Of a stretch of 64,000 nt of DNA, positions 8,281-16,886 are shown piece after piece. Location of the stretch: NCBI GenBank assembly GCA_963782345.1, contig CAWAJF010000001.1, positions 1 through 64,000 of the forward strand. Direction: 5' to 3'. A program made the position numbers and the translations under genes. Numbering within the stretch: the first letter of the stretch is position 1; every line of letters begins with the position of its first letter. The notes beneath the pieces were generated by a model. That model was not told where the DNA came from. It searched no databases and worked only from the letters and a program-made list of their open reading frames with translations. Source of the stretch: DASUPK01 sp963782345. GTDB lineage: Bacteria > Actinomycetota > Thermoleophilia > Solirubrobacterales > 70-9.

Positions 8281-8286
8281 TAGGGT
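8281..8286 (+). promoter_or_regulatory. -10 hexamer of a leaderless ATP-grasp mRNA
   Basis: TAGGGT ends 7 nt before the GTG start at 8294, identical in sequence and spacing to the FAH gene promoter. Confidence 0.5.
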
Positions 8287-8293
8287 TCGCACC

Positions 8294-9490
8294 GTGAGGG
8301 TGCTGGTAACGAGCTCGCGGATGCCGTTCGCGCTCGACGTGATCCGAAAGCTCGGCGAGCGGGGTCACGAGGTGTTCGCCTGCGACAGCTACGCGGCCTC
8401 TCCGGGCAGCCACTCCCGCTACCTGGCTGGTCACTTCACCACCGCCTCGGCCACCGAGGACCCCGAGCAGTTCGGCTCCGACGTAGAGCGGATCGCGGAC
8501 GCGAACGAGATCGAGCTCGTCCTGCCGATGTTCGAGGAGGTCTTCTACCTGGCGGCGCAGCACGAGCGACTCTCGAAGGTGACCCGGCTGTACGCGCCGC
8601 CGTTTCGCACCCTGGCCCAGGTCCACGACAAGGGCACCTTCCAGGAGCTCTGCGACCGGCTGGAGATCCGGACGCCCCAGACGACGCTGGCTCACAGTCC
8701 CACCGAGCTGAAGGAGGCGGTCGAGAGGTACCCACGCTACTTCGGGCGAGCAGCCTTCTCGCGCGGCGGCGTCGGCCTGCTCACCAACACCGGGCCGCTG
8801 GCGGGGCATCTCCCAGTGGACGAGGTCCATCCGACCGAGGCGAACCCCTGGCTCGTCCAGGAGTTCGTTGACGGGCCGATGCACTGCACCTACTCCTGCC
8901 TGCATGAGGGCAGAGTCGCCTCCCACATGTCCTACCGGGCGCCACGGCAGTGGGAGCACTCCACCGGGATCCAGTTCGTCTCGGTCGACCCCACCGACAC
9001 CCTGGCGACCGTCGAGCGTCTCGGGGAGGACCTCGGCTGGGACGGGCAGATGTCCCTCGACTTCATCGAGACCGACGACGGCCTGGTGATGATCGAATGC
9101 AACCCCCGGCCGACCGACGGCGTCCTGCTGATGACCGCCGAGGAGCTCGAGCGAGGGCTGCTCGCGCCGCAGGATGAGACGCTGCTGGTGCCCGCCGGAC
9201 GGGAGGAGGAGCTCGACTTCGCCGTCCTCGCGCAGATCTTCAAGGAGCCGTTGAAGGAGGCACCGGGGTCAATCCACGACCTCGCCAAGATCGCGGGGAC
9301 CGATAAGGGCTGGCGCGACGCGATGCCGAAGCTCTATTCCTTCCTCGCGCTGGCTCGCTTTGAGCGCCTCAGCCTGCGGCAGCGCGAGCAGCTCTTCGTC
9401 GCGATGTCCGAGGGGATCACCTGGGATGGCCAGCCGATTCCAGGCCTGCCGGCGGACGATGCCCACTATCTGGCCAAGCTGACCGGCTGA
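8294..9490 (+). CDS. ATP-grasp enzyme
   Basis: The 398-residue protein starts with a PreATP-grasp Rossmann-like domain (MRVLVTSSRMPFALDVIRKL). It is followed by ATP-grasp features: ATP-contact segments near YFGRAAFSRGGVG and VQEFVDGPMHC, and the metal-binding ending SLDFIETDDGLVMIECNPR. The fold matches carboxylate-amine ligases of the carbamoyl-phosphate synthase/biotin carboxylase type that couple ATP to amide bond formation. The substrate cannot be deduced. The stop overlaps the start of the following small membrane protein (TGATG), and an SDR follows, so the three probably form one operon. Confidence 0.8.
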   Translation: MRVLVTSSRMPFALDVIRKLGERGHEVFACDSYAASPGSHSRYLAGHFTTASATEDPEQFGSDVERIADANEIELVLPMFEEVFYLAAQHERLSKVTRLYAPPFRTLAQVHDKGTFQELCDRLEIRTPQTTLAHSPTELKEAVERYPRYFGRAAFSRGGVGLLTNTGPLAGHLPVDEVHPTEANPWLVQEFVDGPMHCTYSCLHEGRVASHMSYRAPRQWEHSTGIQFVSVDPTDTLATVERLGEDLGWDGQMSLDFIETDDGLVMIECNPRPTDGVLLMTAEELERGLLAPQDETLLVPAGREEELDFAVLAQIFKEPLKEAPGSIHDLAKIAGTDKGWRDAMPKLYSFLALARFERLSLRQREQLFVAMSEGITWDGQPIPGLPADDAHYLAKLTG

Positions 9491-9825
9491 TGGACGGATC
9501 GATCCTCTGGCGCGCGGCCGCCGCGCAGGTGGTGGCCGTCGCGGCGGTCTCGGTGATCCTCGCCGTGACGCTCCCGCATTCGTTCTTCCAGGACTGGGGC
9601 TGGCTGACCGGGCCGCTCGCCTGGATCGGCTGCGCCGCGCTGACGGCCTGGGCGCTTCACCTGGATACGCGCGCCGTGCTGCTAGGCGCGGTCCTGGCGG
9701 GCATCCCGAGCGCGATCGCCGTGATCGCCGGCGTCCACTGGCTCGGCGTGATGATCGCCGTCGCGGCGTTCGCGGCCTGGTGCGGCTGGCTCGCCCGGCG
9801 GCCCGGAGGCACGCTGTGGACCTAG
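9490..9825 (+). CDS. Small integral membrane protein
   Basis: The 111-residue protein has about four hydrophobic segments (AAQVVAVAAVSVILAVTL, LAWIGCAALTAWAL, AVLLGAVLAGIPSAIAVIAG, LGVMIAVAAFAAWCGWLA) and a basic end. Its ATG overlaps the TGA of the ATP-grasp gene, and its own 3' end overlaps the GTG of the SDR by 10 bases, which indicates translational coupling. I do not recognise the family. Confidence 0.75.
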   Translation: MDGSILWRAAAAQVVAVAAVSVILAVTLPHSFFQDWGWLTGPLAWIGCAALTAWALHLDTRAVLLGAVLAGIPSAIAVIAGVHWLGVMIAVAAFAAWCGWLARRPGGTLWT

Positions 9826-10568
9826 GGATCGCGGACCGCGTCGCCTTGGTGCTCGGCGGAAGCCGGGGAATCGGGCGCGGAATCGCCGAGGCGCTGGCTC
9901 GGGAGGGCGCGCGCGTTGCGATCTCGAGCCGCTCGGCGGACGCCCTGGAGGCAGCGGCCGCGGAGATCGAGGGCGAGGTGCGGGCCTTCGCGGCCGACAC
10001 CTCCGATCTTCAGCGGATGCGCGAGTTGCCCGGCGAGGTGGCCGAGGCGCTCGGACCGATCGAGATCCTGGTCACCAATACCGGCGGGCCGCCGGTCGGC
10101 AAGGCGCTCGACAACTCCGAGGAGGAGTGGGAGCGAGCGTTTCACTCGCTCGTCCTGGCGCCCCGGGCGCTGATCGAGGAGGTTCTCCCCGGCATGCGGG
10201 AGCGGGCCTGGGGCCGGATCGTCAACGTCTCCTCGAACTCGATCCGCGAGCCGATCCCCGATCTGGCGCTCTCGAACGCGAACCGCCTCGCCGCCCTCGG
10301 CCTCCTCGACATGCTCGCCGGCGAGGTCGCCGCGGAGGGAATCACGATCAACACCATCGCCAGCGGGATGTTCGCCACCGATCGCCTGGTCGAGCATCAC
10401 GGCTCCACCGAGCGAGCGGAGAGGGTGGCGGGGGAGCGAATCCCGGCCAGGAGGCTGGGCAGGCCCGAGGAGTACGGCGACCTGGTTGCCTTCCTGTGCT
10501 CGGAGCGGGCCGCTTATCTCACGGGAGCGGTGATCCCGCTCGACGGCGGCCTACTCCGGTCGGTCTAG
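9816..10568 (+). CDS. Short-chain dehydrogenase/reductase, FabG-like
   Basis: The 250-residue Rossmann protein has the cofactor motif GGSRGIGRG and the central TNTGGPPVGKAL. The usual catalytic SxnYxxxK is replaced by SNSI...LSNANRLAALGLL, so the canonical Tyr is missing. This SN..R arrangement occurs in an atypical FabG-like SDR subgroup whose substrates are not known to me. The C-terminal YLTGAVIPLDGGLL is typical of the family. NADP(H) preference is suggested by the Arg/Ser after beta-2 (SSRSADAL). The start is a GTG inside the upstream gene. Confidence 0.85.
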   Translation: MDLGIADRVALVLGGSRGIGRGIAEALAREGARVAISSRSADALEAAAAEIEGEVRAFAADTSDLQRMRELPGEVAEALGPIEILVTNTGGPPVGKALDNSEEEWERAFHSLVLAPRALIEEVLPGMRERAWGRIVNVSSNSIREPIPDLALSNANRLAALGLLDMLAGEVAAEGITINTIASGMFATDRLVEHHGSTERAERVAGERIPARRLGRPEEYGDLVAFLCSERAAYLTGAVIPLDGGLLRSV

Positions 10569-10587
10569 CTCAGAGCTCCTCCCGGCT

Positions 10588-11343
10588 TCAGGCCGTCGCG
10601 GGCCGCGGAGTGCGCCGGAACGCGACCAGCAGCCAGACGCCGCCGATGATCATCATCGCGACGCTGAACAGCTGGGCCTGGGTGAGGCCGAGCGCGACGT
10701 CGCTGTTGCGGCGGATGAACTCGACGAGAAAGCGCTCCGTCCCGGCCAGGAGCAGATACAGCGCGAAGAGCAGCCCGTTGCTGAGCCGGTCGCGGAGCCG
10801 CCAGAGCAGCAGGGCGACCAGACCCATCGCCAGCGTCTCATAGACGGGCGTGGGGTGGACGGTCTGATCGGTCGGCTTGGTGCCGTCCGGGTAGGCCATC
10901 GCCCAGGGCCCGCTCCATGCCTTGCCGTAGTCGCCGTCGCCCGAGAGCTGGCAGCCACAGCGCCCGATCGCGTAGCCGAGCGCGAGCGCCGGCGCGGCGA
11001 GGTCGAGCAGGGCGAGGGTGAGGAAGCCACGCCAGCGGGCCCAGAGAACGACTCCGAGGGCTCCGCCGATCACGCCGCCGTACCAAACCAGTCCGGAGCC
11101 GGAGAAGACGTTGCCGAGCAGGTCTCCCTTGACCTCGCTGTAGTTCTCGAGGAGGAAGTCCACGCGCGAGCCGACGAGGCCGCCGAGGAGCGCGGCGAAT
11201 CCCATCTCGTAGGCCCAGTCGCCGGGCTTCCCGATCTCCTCGAGCCGCCGCCAGATCACAGCCCCGGCCCCGATGAAGGCGAACGCGAAGCAGATCCCGA
11301 AGGTCTGGAGGGTGAGGGGTCCGAGGTGGATCTCAGGCAGCAC
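10588..11343 (-). CDS. lgt: Prolipoprotein diacylglyceryl transferase
   Basis: The 251-residue polytopic membrane protein carries Lgt features. These are LQTFGICFAFAFIGAG in the first helix, WYGGVIGGALG, the signature region GRCGCQLSGDGDYG and HPTPVYETL. Lgt moves diacylglycerol from phosphatidylglycerol to the lipobox Cys of preprolipoproteins at the inner membrane. The length fits the family (about 250-290). The GTG at 11343 was chosen because the first residues LPEIHLGPL match the usual Lgt beginning and a TAGCCT hexamer lies 8 nt upstream. It is convergent with the SDR gene. Confidence 0.9.
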   Translation of the reverse strand: MLPEIHLGPLTLQTFGICFAFAFIGAGAVIWRRLEEIGKPGDWAYEMGFAALLGGLVGSRVDFLLENYSEVKGDLLGNVFSGSGLVWYGGVIGGALGVVLWARWRGFLTLALLDLAAPALALGYAIGRCGCQLSGDGDYGKAWSGPWAMAYPDGTKPTDQTVHPTPVYETLAMGLVALLLWRLRDRLSNGLLFALYLLLAGTERFLVEFIRRNSDVALGLTQAQLFSVAMMIIGGVWLLVAFRRTPRPATA

Positions 11344-11351
11344 CGGACGAG

Positions 11352-11357
11352 AGGCTA
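11352..11357 (-). promoter_or_regulatory. -10 hexamer of lgt
   Basis: TAGCCT on the minus strand ends 8 nt before the GTG of lgt, with no Shine-Dalgarno sequence, suggesting a leaderless message. Confidence 0.35.
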
Positions 11358-11381
11358 GTCCAGCGGCCCAACCGGCTGCGC

Positions 11382-12641
11382 TCAGTCGGAGAACATGCCG
11401 GACATCGCCTTCAGCCCGACGTCCATGCCACCCCAGAAGGCGCCGCCGTGGAAGGGCTTGCCGTGCCGGAAGCGCCAGGGCACCGTGGTGCCGAGCATCT
11501 TCTTCCCCATCCGCCAGATCCGCGACGAGCCCACTCGATAGGCCCCGTTCGCGTCCGGCCGGACCTCGATCGGACGAGCGGGGTCGCCGGTGAGCCGCAG
11601 CGGGACCTTGGCGAAGGTCGCCTTGTCGAACTGCTCCATGATGCACATGCTGACCGGGTCGAAGCCGAGCTCAGGCTCGGTGCCCAGGATCACAGAGGCG
11701 ATCTGGGAGGCGGCGGCGTCACCCTGGAGGAAGGCCAGAAAGGCCTGCTTGACGGGGAAGTCGCCGGCGTCGCCGACGGCGTAGATCTCTGGGTGACCCT
11801 GAAGCCGGCGGGTCGCGAGGTCCGTAGTGAGGAAGCCGCGGTCGTCGGCGTCGAGGCCGGCGAACGGCGTCGAGGCGACATAGGGCGGGAAGGCGACCAG
11901 CAGGTCGTGCTCGAGACGCTCGCCGTTGTGGAACTCCACGCCCTTCGAGTCGACGCTGTCGACTATCCAATCCGTGTGTCCCTCGATTCCGCGCCGGTCG
12001 AACTCGTCGGTGACCATCTCGTGGAGGCGTGGTCCAAACGCCTGGATGTAGCCCTTCTCGTAGGTCGCCCAGGTGATCGAGGTCGAGTCGCGGCCGCCCT
12101 TGCGGCGCAGCCAAGTCTCGAGCATGAGGACGATCTCGTAGAGCGGCCCCGCGCACTTGTTGTTCGGCGGGATCAGGAACGTCACGCGCTGATGGCTGCC
12201 CCGCTTGGCTGTGGCGAGCACCCGCTCGAACCCATCCCGCAGCTGCAGCATCTCCTCGGGCGTCCACATCGTGGTCGCGTGCTCGGAGAGCCCGGGGATC
12301 TCGCTCGGCCGCATCCCGGAGCCCGTGGCGATCACGAGCTGGTCATAGCCCAGGTACCGGCCGTCGACCGTCACCTGCCGCGCGTCCGCGTCGATCTCGT
12401 CGGCGTGACCCTGCACGAGCTTGATCCCGCGCTTCGCGGTCGGCTTCGCCAGTCCGACCTTGAGCCGGTCCGGGTCGAGCCCGAACGGCACGTAGATCGA
12501 GTTCGGCTTGAAGAGGAAGTGGTCCTGGTCGGAGACCAGGGTGATGTCGGCGCGATCGCCGGCGCGCAGGCGGAGGTCGAAGGCGGTCTCCAGCCCGCCG
12601 AAGCCACCTCCGAGTATCAGGACTTTGGAAGCCGCCGCCAT
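11382..12641 (-). CDS. Sulfide:quinone oxidoreductase-like FAD flavoprotein
   Basis: The 419-residue protein has the N-terminal FAD dinucleotide motif VLILGGGFGGLETA, an ATG-like motif VIATGSGMRPSEIPG and the second FAD motif IYAVGDAGDFP. Cys appears in NNKCAGPLYEI and CIMEQFD, positions that suit the redox cysteines of sulfide:quinone oxidoreductases. SQR or NDH-2-like enzymes pass electrons to quinones at the membrane; the C-terminal amphipathic segment with FHGGAFWGGMDVGLK could dock there. I cannot distinguish true SQR from a related flavoprotein. A GTG directly before the ATG could also be used. The next upstream gene is tRNA-Glu. Confidence 0.75.
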   Translation of the reverse strand: MAAASKVLILGGGFGGLETAFDLRLRAGDRADITLVSDQDHFLFKPNSIYVPFGLDPDRLKVGLAKPTAKRGIKLVQGHADEIDADARQVTVDGRYLGYDQLVIATGSGMRPSEIPGLSEHATTMWTPEEMLQLRDGFERVLATAKRGSHQRVTFLIPPNNKCAGPLYEIVLMLETWLRRKGGRDSTSITWATYEKGYIQAFGPRLHEMVTDEFDRRGIEGHTDWIVDSVDSKGVEFHNGERLEHDLLVAFPPYVASTPFAGLDADDRGFLTTDLATRRLQGHPEIYAVGDAGDFPVKQAFLAFLQGDAAASQIASVILGTEPELGFDPVSMCIMEQFDKATFAKVPLRLTGDPARPIEVRPDANGAYRVGSSRIWRMGKKMLGTTVPWRFRHGKPFHGGAFWGGMDVGLKAMSGMFSD

Positions 12642-12718
12642 CACAGAGAGCCTGCCACCGCGCGACGCCTCCCACGTCAGCCCTACCCCCAGATCTCGAC
12701 TAGGGGTTTTCCACTGAG

Positions 12719-12790
12719 TAGCCCCGGCGGGAGTCGAACCCGCGCTACGAGGTTGAAAACCTCGCGTGCTAACCGTTACACCACGGGGCC
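12719..12790 (-). tRNA. tRNA-Glu (anticodon TTC)
   Basis: The reverse strand gives GGCCCCG paired with CGGGGCT, anticodon stem CGAGG/CCTCG with loop TTTTCAA (TTC), T-loop TTCGACT and discriminator A. CCA is not encoded. Confidence 0.95.
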
Positions 12791-12802
12791 GCGTTGCTGA
12801 TC

Positions 12803-13714
12803 TTAGGTCGCGGGCGAGAGCAACCGCTCGAGCAGCGCCTTCTGCGCGTGCAGGCGGTTCTCCGCCTGGTCCCAGACGGCCGAGCGCTCGCCGTAGAGCA
12901 CCTCCGCGCTGATCTCCTCGCCCGGATGCGCCGGTAGGCAGTGGAGGGCGATCGCGCGGTGGGAGGCGGCCGCGAGCAGCTCGTCGTTCAGCTGGTAGGG
13001 CGCCAGGTCCGCGCGCCGCCGATCCGCGGTCTCCTCGTCGCCCATGCTCACCCAGACGTCGGTGTAGATCGCGTCGGCCTCCGCGACGGCAGCTCGCGGA
13101 TCGTCCGTGAGCTCGGCCAGCCCCTCCTCGATCCGGTAGCCCTCGGGGGCGGCGACGACGACCTCGATGCCGGCGATCCGCCCGAGGATCGCGAGCGAGC
13201 GCGCCACGTTGTTGCCGTCGCCCACGTAGGCGAGGCGGAGGCCCTCCAGCTCCCCGAAGCGCTCCCTCAAGGTGAGCAGGTCGGCCAGGGCCTGACAGGG
13301 ATGGTGGCCCGGGGTGAGCCCGTTGATCACGGGGACGCTCGCGCCCTCGGCCAGGTCGCGGACCCTCTCGTCGGAGCCCGAGCGGATCACGATCCCGTGC
13401 AGATACCGGGACAGGATTCTGCCGGTGTCGCCGATTGACTCGCCCCGGGTGAGCTGGAGCTCGTCCCCGCGCAGGACGACGGGAGTCGCGCCGAGCTCGG
13501 CGGTGCCGACCTCGAACGAGACGCGCGTGCGGGTCGAGGGCTTCTCGAAGACAAGGGCAACTGAACGACCCACGAGCGAGTCTGCACCCTCGCCGCGATC
13601 GCGGCCCCGCTTGAGCTCCTCGGCGCGCTCGAGCAGGGCCAGCAGCTCGCCGCGGTCGAGCTCCTCGCCGGTCAGGAAGTTGCCGGCCTGCAGGTGTGCG
13701 GTCGAGGGAGCCAT
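12803..13714 (-). CDS. argF: Ornithine carbamoyltransferase
   Basis: The 303-residue enzyme makes citrulline from ornithine and carbamoyl phosphate in arginine biosynthesis. Motifs in order are the carbamoyl-phosphate loop STRTR, the HPCQ motif in GHHPCQALAD, the ornithine loop DVWVSMG and HCLPAHPG near the C-terminus. Length and order are typical. The ATG at 13714 is chosen because a TAGTAT hexamer lies 10 nt upstream and residues further upstream do not fit the family. No other arg gene is adjacent. The start lies only 21 bases from the start of the divergent EEP-family gene. Confidence 0.92.
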   Translation of the reverse strand: MAPSTAHLQAGNFLTGEELDRGELLALLERAEELKRGRDRGEGADSLVGRSVALVFEKPSTRTRVSFEVGTAELGATPVVLRGDELQLTRGESIGDTGRILSRYLHGIVIRSGSDERVRDLAEGASVPVINGLTPGHHPCQALADLLTLRERFGELEGLRLAYVGDGNNVARSLAILGRIAGIEVVVAAPEGYRIEEGLAELTDDPRAAVAEADAIYTDVWVSMGDEETADRRRADLAPYQLNDELLAAASHRAIALHCLPAHPGEEISAEVLYGERSAVWDQAENRLHAQKALLERLLSPAT

Positions 13715-13723
13715 CGAGCAGCC

Positions 13724-13731
13724 GATACTAG
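13724..13731. promoter_or_regulatory. Overlapping divergent -10 elements (argF / EEP gene)
   Basis: GATACTAG contains a plus-strand -10 (GATACT, 6 nt from GTG 13736) and a minus-strand -10 (TAGTAT, 10 nt from ATG 13714). Only one of the two promoters could be occupied at a time. Confidence 0.5.
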
Positions 13732-13735
13732 GGCG

Positions 13736-14554
13736 GTGCAGCTCACCGCAATGACATGGAACTTGTTCCATGGCCGCGACTGGCCCCCCGAGCCGGAGCT
13801 CCAGGTGCGCGCCCACAAGGGCAACTTCCGCCGTGGCCCCCGCCTCGGGAAGACCTACGAGCAGGTGAACTGGGACCTATTCGACGAGTTCGCCTCGCTG
13901 ATCGACTCGGTCGACTGGGACGTCGCCCTGTTCCAGGAGTTTCCCCCGGCCTGGAGGAGAAGGCTGGCCGAGGAGTGCGGCGCCCAGGCGCACCGCGCGC
14001 TGAGCGGCCGGAACTGGCTGCAGCCGCTCACCTCGCTGATCGGGCGCCGGCGGCCGGACCTGCTCGGCGCCTGGGAGGGCGGCTCGGACACGACGCTCGT
14101 CCGAGGGTCCGCCGGAGGGATCACGGAGCGCCGCCGTGAGGTGCTCACCTGGAGGCCGGAGCTCCGCGTGATGGCGCTCACCCGCTTGGAGACCGGCCCC
14201 TGCGTCGCGAACGTCCACGTCAGCACCAAGCCTTCATCCGCCGAGCGCGAGCTGCTCGAGGGAGCCCAGCGGGCGATCGACTTCGCCGGGTCTCAGCCCC
14301 TGATCTTCGGCGGCGACTTCAACGTCAGGCCCAAGGCGAGCGGCGTCTTCGACCAGCTCGAGGAGCGCTTCGGCCTCGCTCCCCGCACCGCTCCCGACCG
14401 GCTCAGCCACCTGCTCGTGCGGGGGCTGGAGGTGGTCGAGCATCCGGCGGCCTGGGCGCCCGAGGCACGTGACCGCGTCGATCACGACACGGGGTTGAAG
14501 ATCCGGCTCTCCGATCACAACCCCGTGATTGGAAAGTTCGCCACTGTGGGATAG
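13736..14554 (+). CDS. Endonuclease/exonuclease/phosphatase (EEP) family protein
   Basis: The 272-residue protein shows the EEP fold. It starts TAMTWNLFHG (the usual TxNxxHG-like metal-site strand) and contains WDVALFQEF (catalytic Glu in QE). NVHVSTKP, FGGDFNVRP (catalytic GDFN) and a final LSDHNPVIGKF (SDHxP) follow. Members cleave phosphodiesters in nucleic acids, lipids or inositol phosphates with Mg2+, and the substrate is not evident. There is no signal peptide, so it acts in the cytoplasm. The GTG is leaderless in appearance and lies 21 bases from argF, which it opposes. Confidence 0.85.
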   Translation: MQLTAMTWNLFHGRDWPPEPELQVRAHKGNFRRGPRLGKTYEQVNWDLFDEFASLIDSVDWDVALFQEFPPAWRRRLAEECGAQAHRALSGRNWLQPLTSLIGRRRPDLLGAWEGGSDTTLVRGSAGGITERRREVLTWRPELRVMALTRLETGPCVANVHVSTKPSSAERELLEGAQRAIDFAGSQPLIFGGDFNVRPKASGVFDQLEERFGLAPRTAPDRLSHLLVRGLEVVEHPAAWAPEARDRVDHDTGLKIRLSDHNPVIGKFATVG

Positions 14555-14562
14555 TGCGATCG

Positions 14563-15099
14563 ATGGCAAGCGGGCCGACGGGGACAGAGGAGCGCTCCCG
14601 CGCCGAGCAGAGCGTGCAGGCGTTTCGTGATGCGCTCGAGAAGAGCATCACGATCTCGCGAGAGCGGCTCCAGGAGGTCGTGGACGACGCGGTGAAGCGC
14701 GGACGGATGACCCGCGGCGATGCCGAGGAGATGGTGAGCCGGGTCGCCACCAGGGGGCGCGAGCAGGCCGAGGACCTGCTCTCCCAGCTTGACCGGGTCA
14801 TCACTCAGGTGCGCGAGGTTCCCGACCGGGCGAGGCAGGAGGTCGGCGGGCGGGCCGAGGTGGCACGCAAGCGTGCGGTCGGGGCGGTCGACAAGCCGCT
14901 CGCGGGCGCCGACAGAGTGCGCCGCGCGGCCCGTGTCCCGGGCTTCCCGATCACGGCGTACGACCAGCTATCGATCCGTCAGATCGACACGCGGCTGCAG
15001 GAGCTCAGCCATCAGGAGCTGCGCAGGGTCCGCGAGTACGAGCGCAAGAACAAGGCCCGCAAGGGCCTGCTGCGGGCGCTCGACCGCAAGCTCCAGTAA
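14563..15099 (+). CDS. Helical coiled-coil protein, phasin-like
   Basis: The 178-residue, almost entirely helical protein has a first part (about residues 14-110) like coiled-coil phasin or apolipoprotein-type proteins, with heptad hydrophobics and many Arg/Glu. A compact C-terminal domain follows with the pattern AYDQLSIRQIDTRL then LSHQELRRVREYE and Lys/Arg-rich RKGLLRALDRKL. I know this tail pattern from actinobacterial proteins but cannot give it a function. It starts just after the EEP gene (an in-frame GTG overlaps that stop) and is therefore probably co-transcribed. Palindromic element copy 4 begins one base after its stop. Confidence 0.7.
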   Translation: MASGPTGTEERSRAEQSVQAFRDALEKSITISRERLQEVVDDAVKRGRMTRGDAEEMVSRVATRGREQAEDLLSQLDRVITQVREVPDRARQEVGGRAEVARKRAVGAVDKPLAGADRVRRAARVPGFPITAYDQLSIRQIDTRLQELSHQELRRVREYERKNKARKGLLRALDRKLQ

Positions 15100-15100
15100 A

Positions 15101-15143
15101 CGCGAGGGTGCGCGTAGCGCAACCCGTTTAGTGGCGAAGCCGG
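15101..15143 (+). repeat. Palindromic element copy 4 (type B, short)
   Basis: It starts CGCGAGGGTGCGC, forms a GGTGCGC/GCGCAACC hairpin with loop GTA and ends AACCCGTTTAGTGGCGAAGCC. It lies immediately after a TAA stop and between two convergent genes. Confidence 0.8.
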
Positions 15144-15150
15144 GCCGCGA

Positions 15151-15465
15151 CTACTTCAAGGCCTTGCGCCGCTCTTCGAGCTCCGCGGCGATCTCATCGA
15201 GCGATTCCAGCGAGCTCTGCGCCCGGACGGCCAGCTTGCCGAGCTCCTTGCGCATGTCGTCGGTCGCCTTGTCCAGGGTCTCGCGCCAGTTCGAGATCTG
15301 GTCCTGTGCCTTCCCGGTCGCCCCGCCGGAGACGTCGCGCAACCGCGCCACCGCGGAGTCGATGCCGGAGCGCACGTCGCCGGTCGCCTTCTCGCCGGCC
15401 GAGCGCAGATCGTCGATCGCCTTCTGGACCTGATCCTTGACGCCACTGCTTTCGCTTGATTCCAC
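15151..15465 (-). CDS. Small coiled-coil protein
   Basis: The 104-residue acidic/basic amphipathic helical protein has 11-residue periodicity (QKAIDDLRSAGEKATGDV, VARLRDVSGGATGKAQ, WRETLDKATDDMRKEL), similar to LEA/apolipoprotein-like or phasin-like proteins. There is no membrane span. The GTG at 15465 follows GGAGGT with good spacing. It is transcribed towards the phasin-like gene. The composition suggests a surface- or granule-coating or DNA/membrane-associated role, but this is only a guess. Confidence 0.7.
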   Translation of the reverse strand: MESSESSGVKDQVQKAIDDLRSAGEKATGDVRSGIDSAVARLRDVSGGATGKAQDQISNWRETLDKATDDMRKELGKLAVRAQSSLESLDEIAAELEERRKALK

Positions 15466-15542
15466 TTGGACCTCCGTGCTCGGGGTTTCTCCCGCGAATT
15501 GTGCGCAAGCCTATACGTCTCGGCTGCAACGATAGGCCGCAT

Positions 15543-16886
15543 ATGACCGACGCGGCGATCACCCAGGAGCGGCCGGCCCGCGGCGAGCTCCTCACGCTCG
15601 ACGTCGAGTCTCTCGCGTATGGCGGCAAAGGCATCGCTCGCCGCAACGGCTATGTGGTCTTCGTCGCCGGCGCGCTGCCTGGGGACCGGGTCACCGCCGA
15701 GGTGACCAGGGCGAAACGCGGATACGCCGAGGCGTCCACGCGCGAGATCGTGCGCGAATCGCCCGACCGCGTTCCGCCCCGCTGTGATCACGGGGGTGAG
15801 CCGTGTCCCGGTGCTCCCTGGCAGGGCCTCGCCTACGAGGAGCAGCTGCGCCACAAGCAGTCGCAGGTGGAGGACTCGCTGGTCCGGCTGGGAGGGCTCG
15901 AGGGCTTCGAGCTCGAACCGATCGTGCCGGCCGTTGAGCGCTGGCGCTACCGCAACAAGCTCGAGTACTCCTTCGGAGAGCGCGACGGCGAGCTCGCCCT
16001 CGGCTTCCATGCGCGCGGCCGCTGGGACCTGATCGTGGATGCCGAGGACTGCCGGCTCGCCTCCGAGCGAAACAACGCCCGGCGGAACGAGCTCCGCGAC
16101 TGGGCCCGCGCCACCGCGCTGCCCGCCTGGGACCCTCGCACGCACGAGGGCGTCCTGCGGAACCTGGTGATCAGGGAGGGCCGCCGCACCGGGCAGCTGC
16201 AGAGCCGCCTGGTCACCTCCCCGGCCGAGATCCCGCGGCCGCCGGTCGACCTGCACACGATCGTCGAGGGCCCCGGCAGCGGCACCGACGGGCCGACGGG
16301 TGCGATCGGCGCCGAGTACCTCGAGGAGGAGCTCTGCGGCCTTCGCTTCCGGATCTCCCACCGCGCCTTCTTTCAGACCAACACCGAGATGGCCGAGCGC
16401 CTCTACGCGCTCGCCGCGGAGATGGCCTCCCTCGCCGGGGCCGAGCGCGTCTACGACCTCTTCTGCGGGATCGGGACCCTCGGCCTGAGCATGGCGCGCG
16501 AGGCGGGCGAGGTCTGGGGAATCGAGATCGTCCCGGACGCGATCGTCGACGCCGAGGAGAACGCTCGCCGCAACGACGTCGGAAACGCCCACTTCCGCGC
16601 GGGCGACGCCCGCAAGGAGATCCGCCCGCTGCTCGAGGAGGCGGGTCGCCCCGATGTCGTCGTCGTGGACCCACCGCGCGCCGGCCTCTCGAAGAAGATC
16701 GTCCGCCGCCTGATCGAGTGCGAGGCCAAGCGCATCGTCTACGTCTCCTGCAACCCCACCACGCTCGCGCCGAATGCCTCCCAGCTCGAGGAGGCCGGCT
16801 ATAGGCTGCGGCGCGTGAGGCCGGTCGACATGTTCCCCCAGACCCCGCACATCGAGTGCGTGGCGCTGCTGGAGAAGGGCGCATGA
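15543..16886 (+). CDS. RlmD/TrmA-type RNA (uracil-C5) methyltransferase
   Basis: The 447-residue protein begins with a TRAM domain (LTLDVESLAYGGKGIARR, about residues 18-70). The usual four-Cys iron-sulfur cluster region is reduced (CDHGGEPCPGAPW). The Rossmann methyltransferase has VYDLFCGIGTLGLSMA, a DPPRAGL motif (VVVVDPPRAG) and the catalytic Cys in YVSCNPTTLA. The enzyme methylates a uridine in 23S rRNA or tRNA using SAM. Which uridine cannot be decided, because RlmD, RlmCD and TrmA share these motifs. The stop overlaps the start of the F420-type gene (ATGA). Confidence 0.85.
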   Translation: MTDAAITQERPARGELLTLDVESLAYGGKGIARRNGYVVFVAGALPGDRVTAEVTRAKRGYAEASTREIVRESPDRVPPRCDHGGEPCPGAPWQGLAYEEQLRHKQSQVEDSLVRLGGLEGFELEPIVPAVERWRYRNKLEYSFGERDGELALGFHARGRWDLIVDAEDCRLASERNNARRNELRDWARATALPAWDPRTHEGVLRNLVIREGRRTGQLQSRLVTSPAEIPRPPVDLHTIVEGPGSGTDGPTGAIGAEYLEEELCGLRFRISHRAFFQTNTEMAERLYALAAEMASLAGAERVYDLFCGIGTLGLSMAREAGEVWGIEIVPDAIVDAEENARRNDVGNAHFRAGDARKEIRPLLEEAGRPDVVVVDPPRAGLSKKIVRRLIECEAKRIVYVSCNPTTLAPNASQLEEAGYRLRRVRPVDMFPQTPHIECVALLEKGA

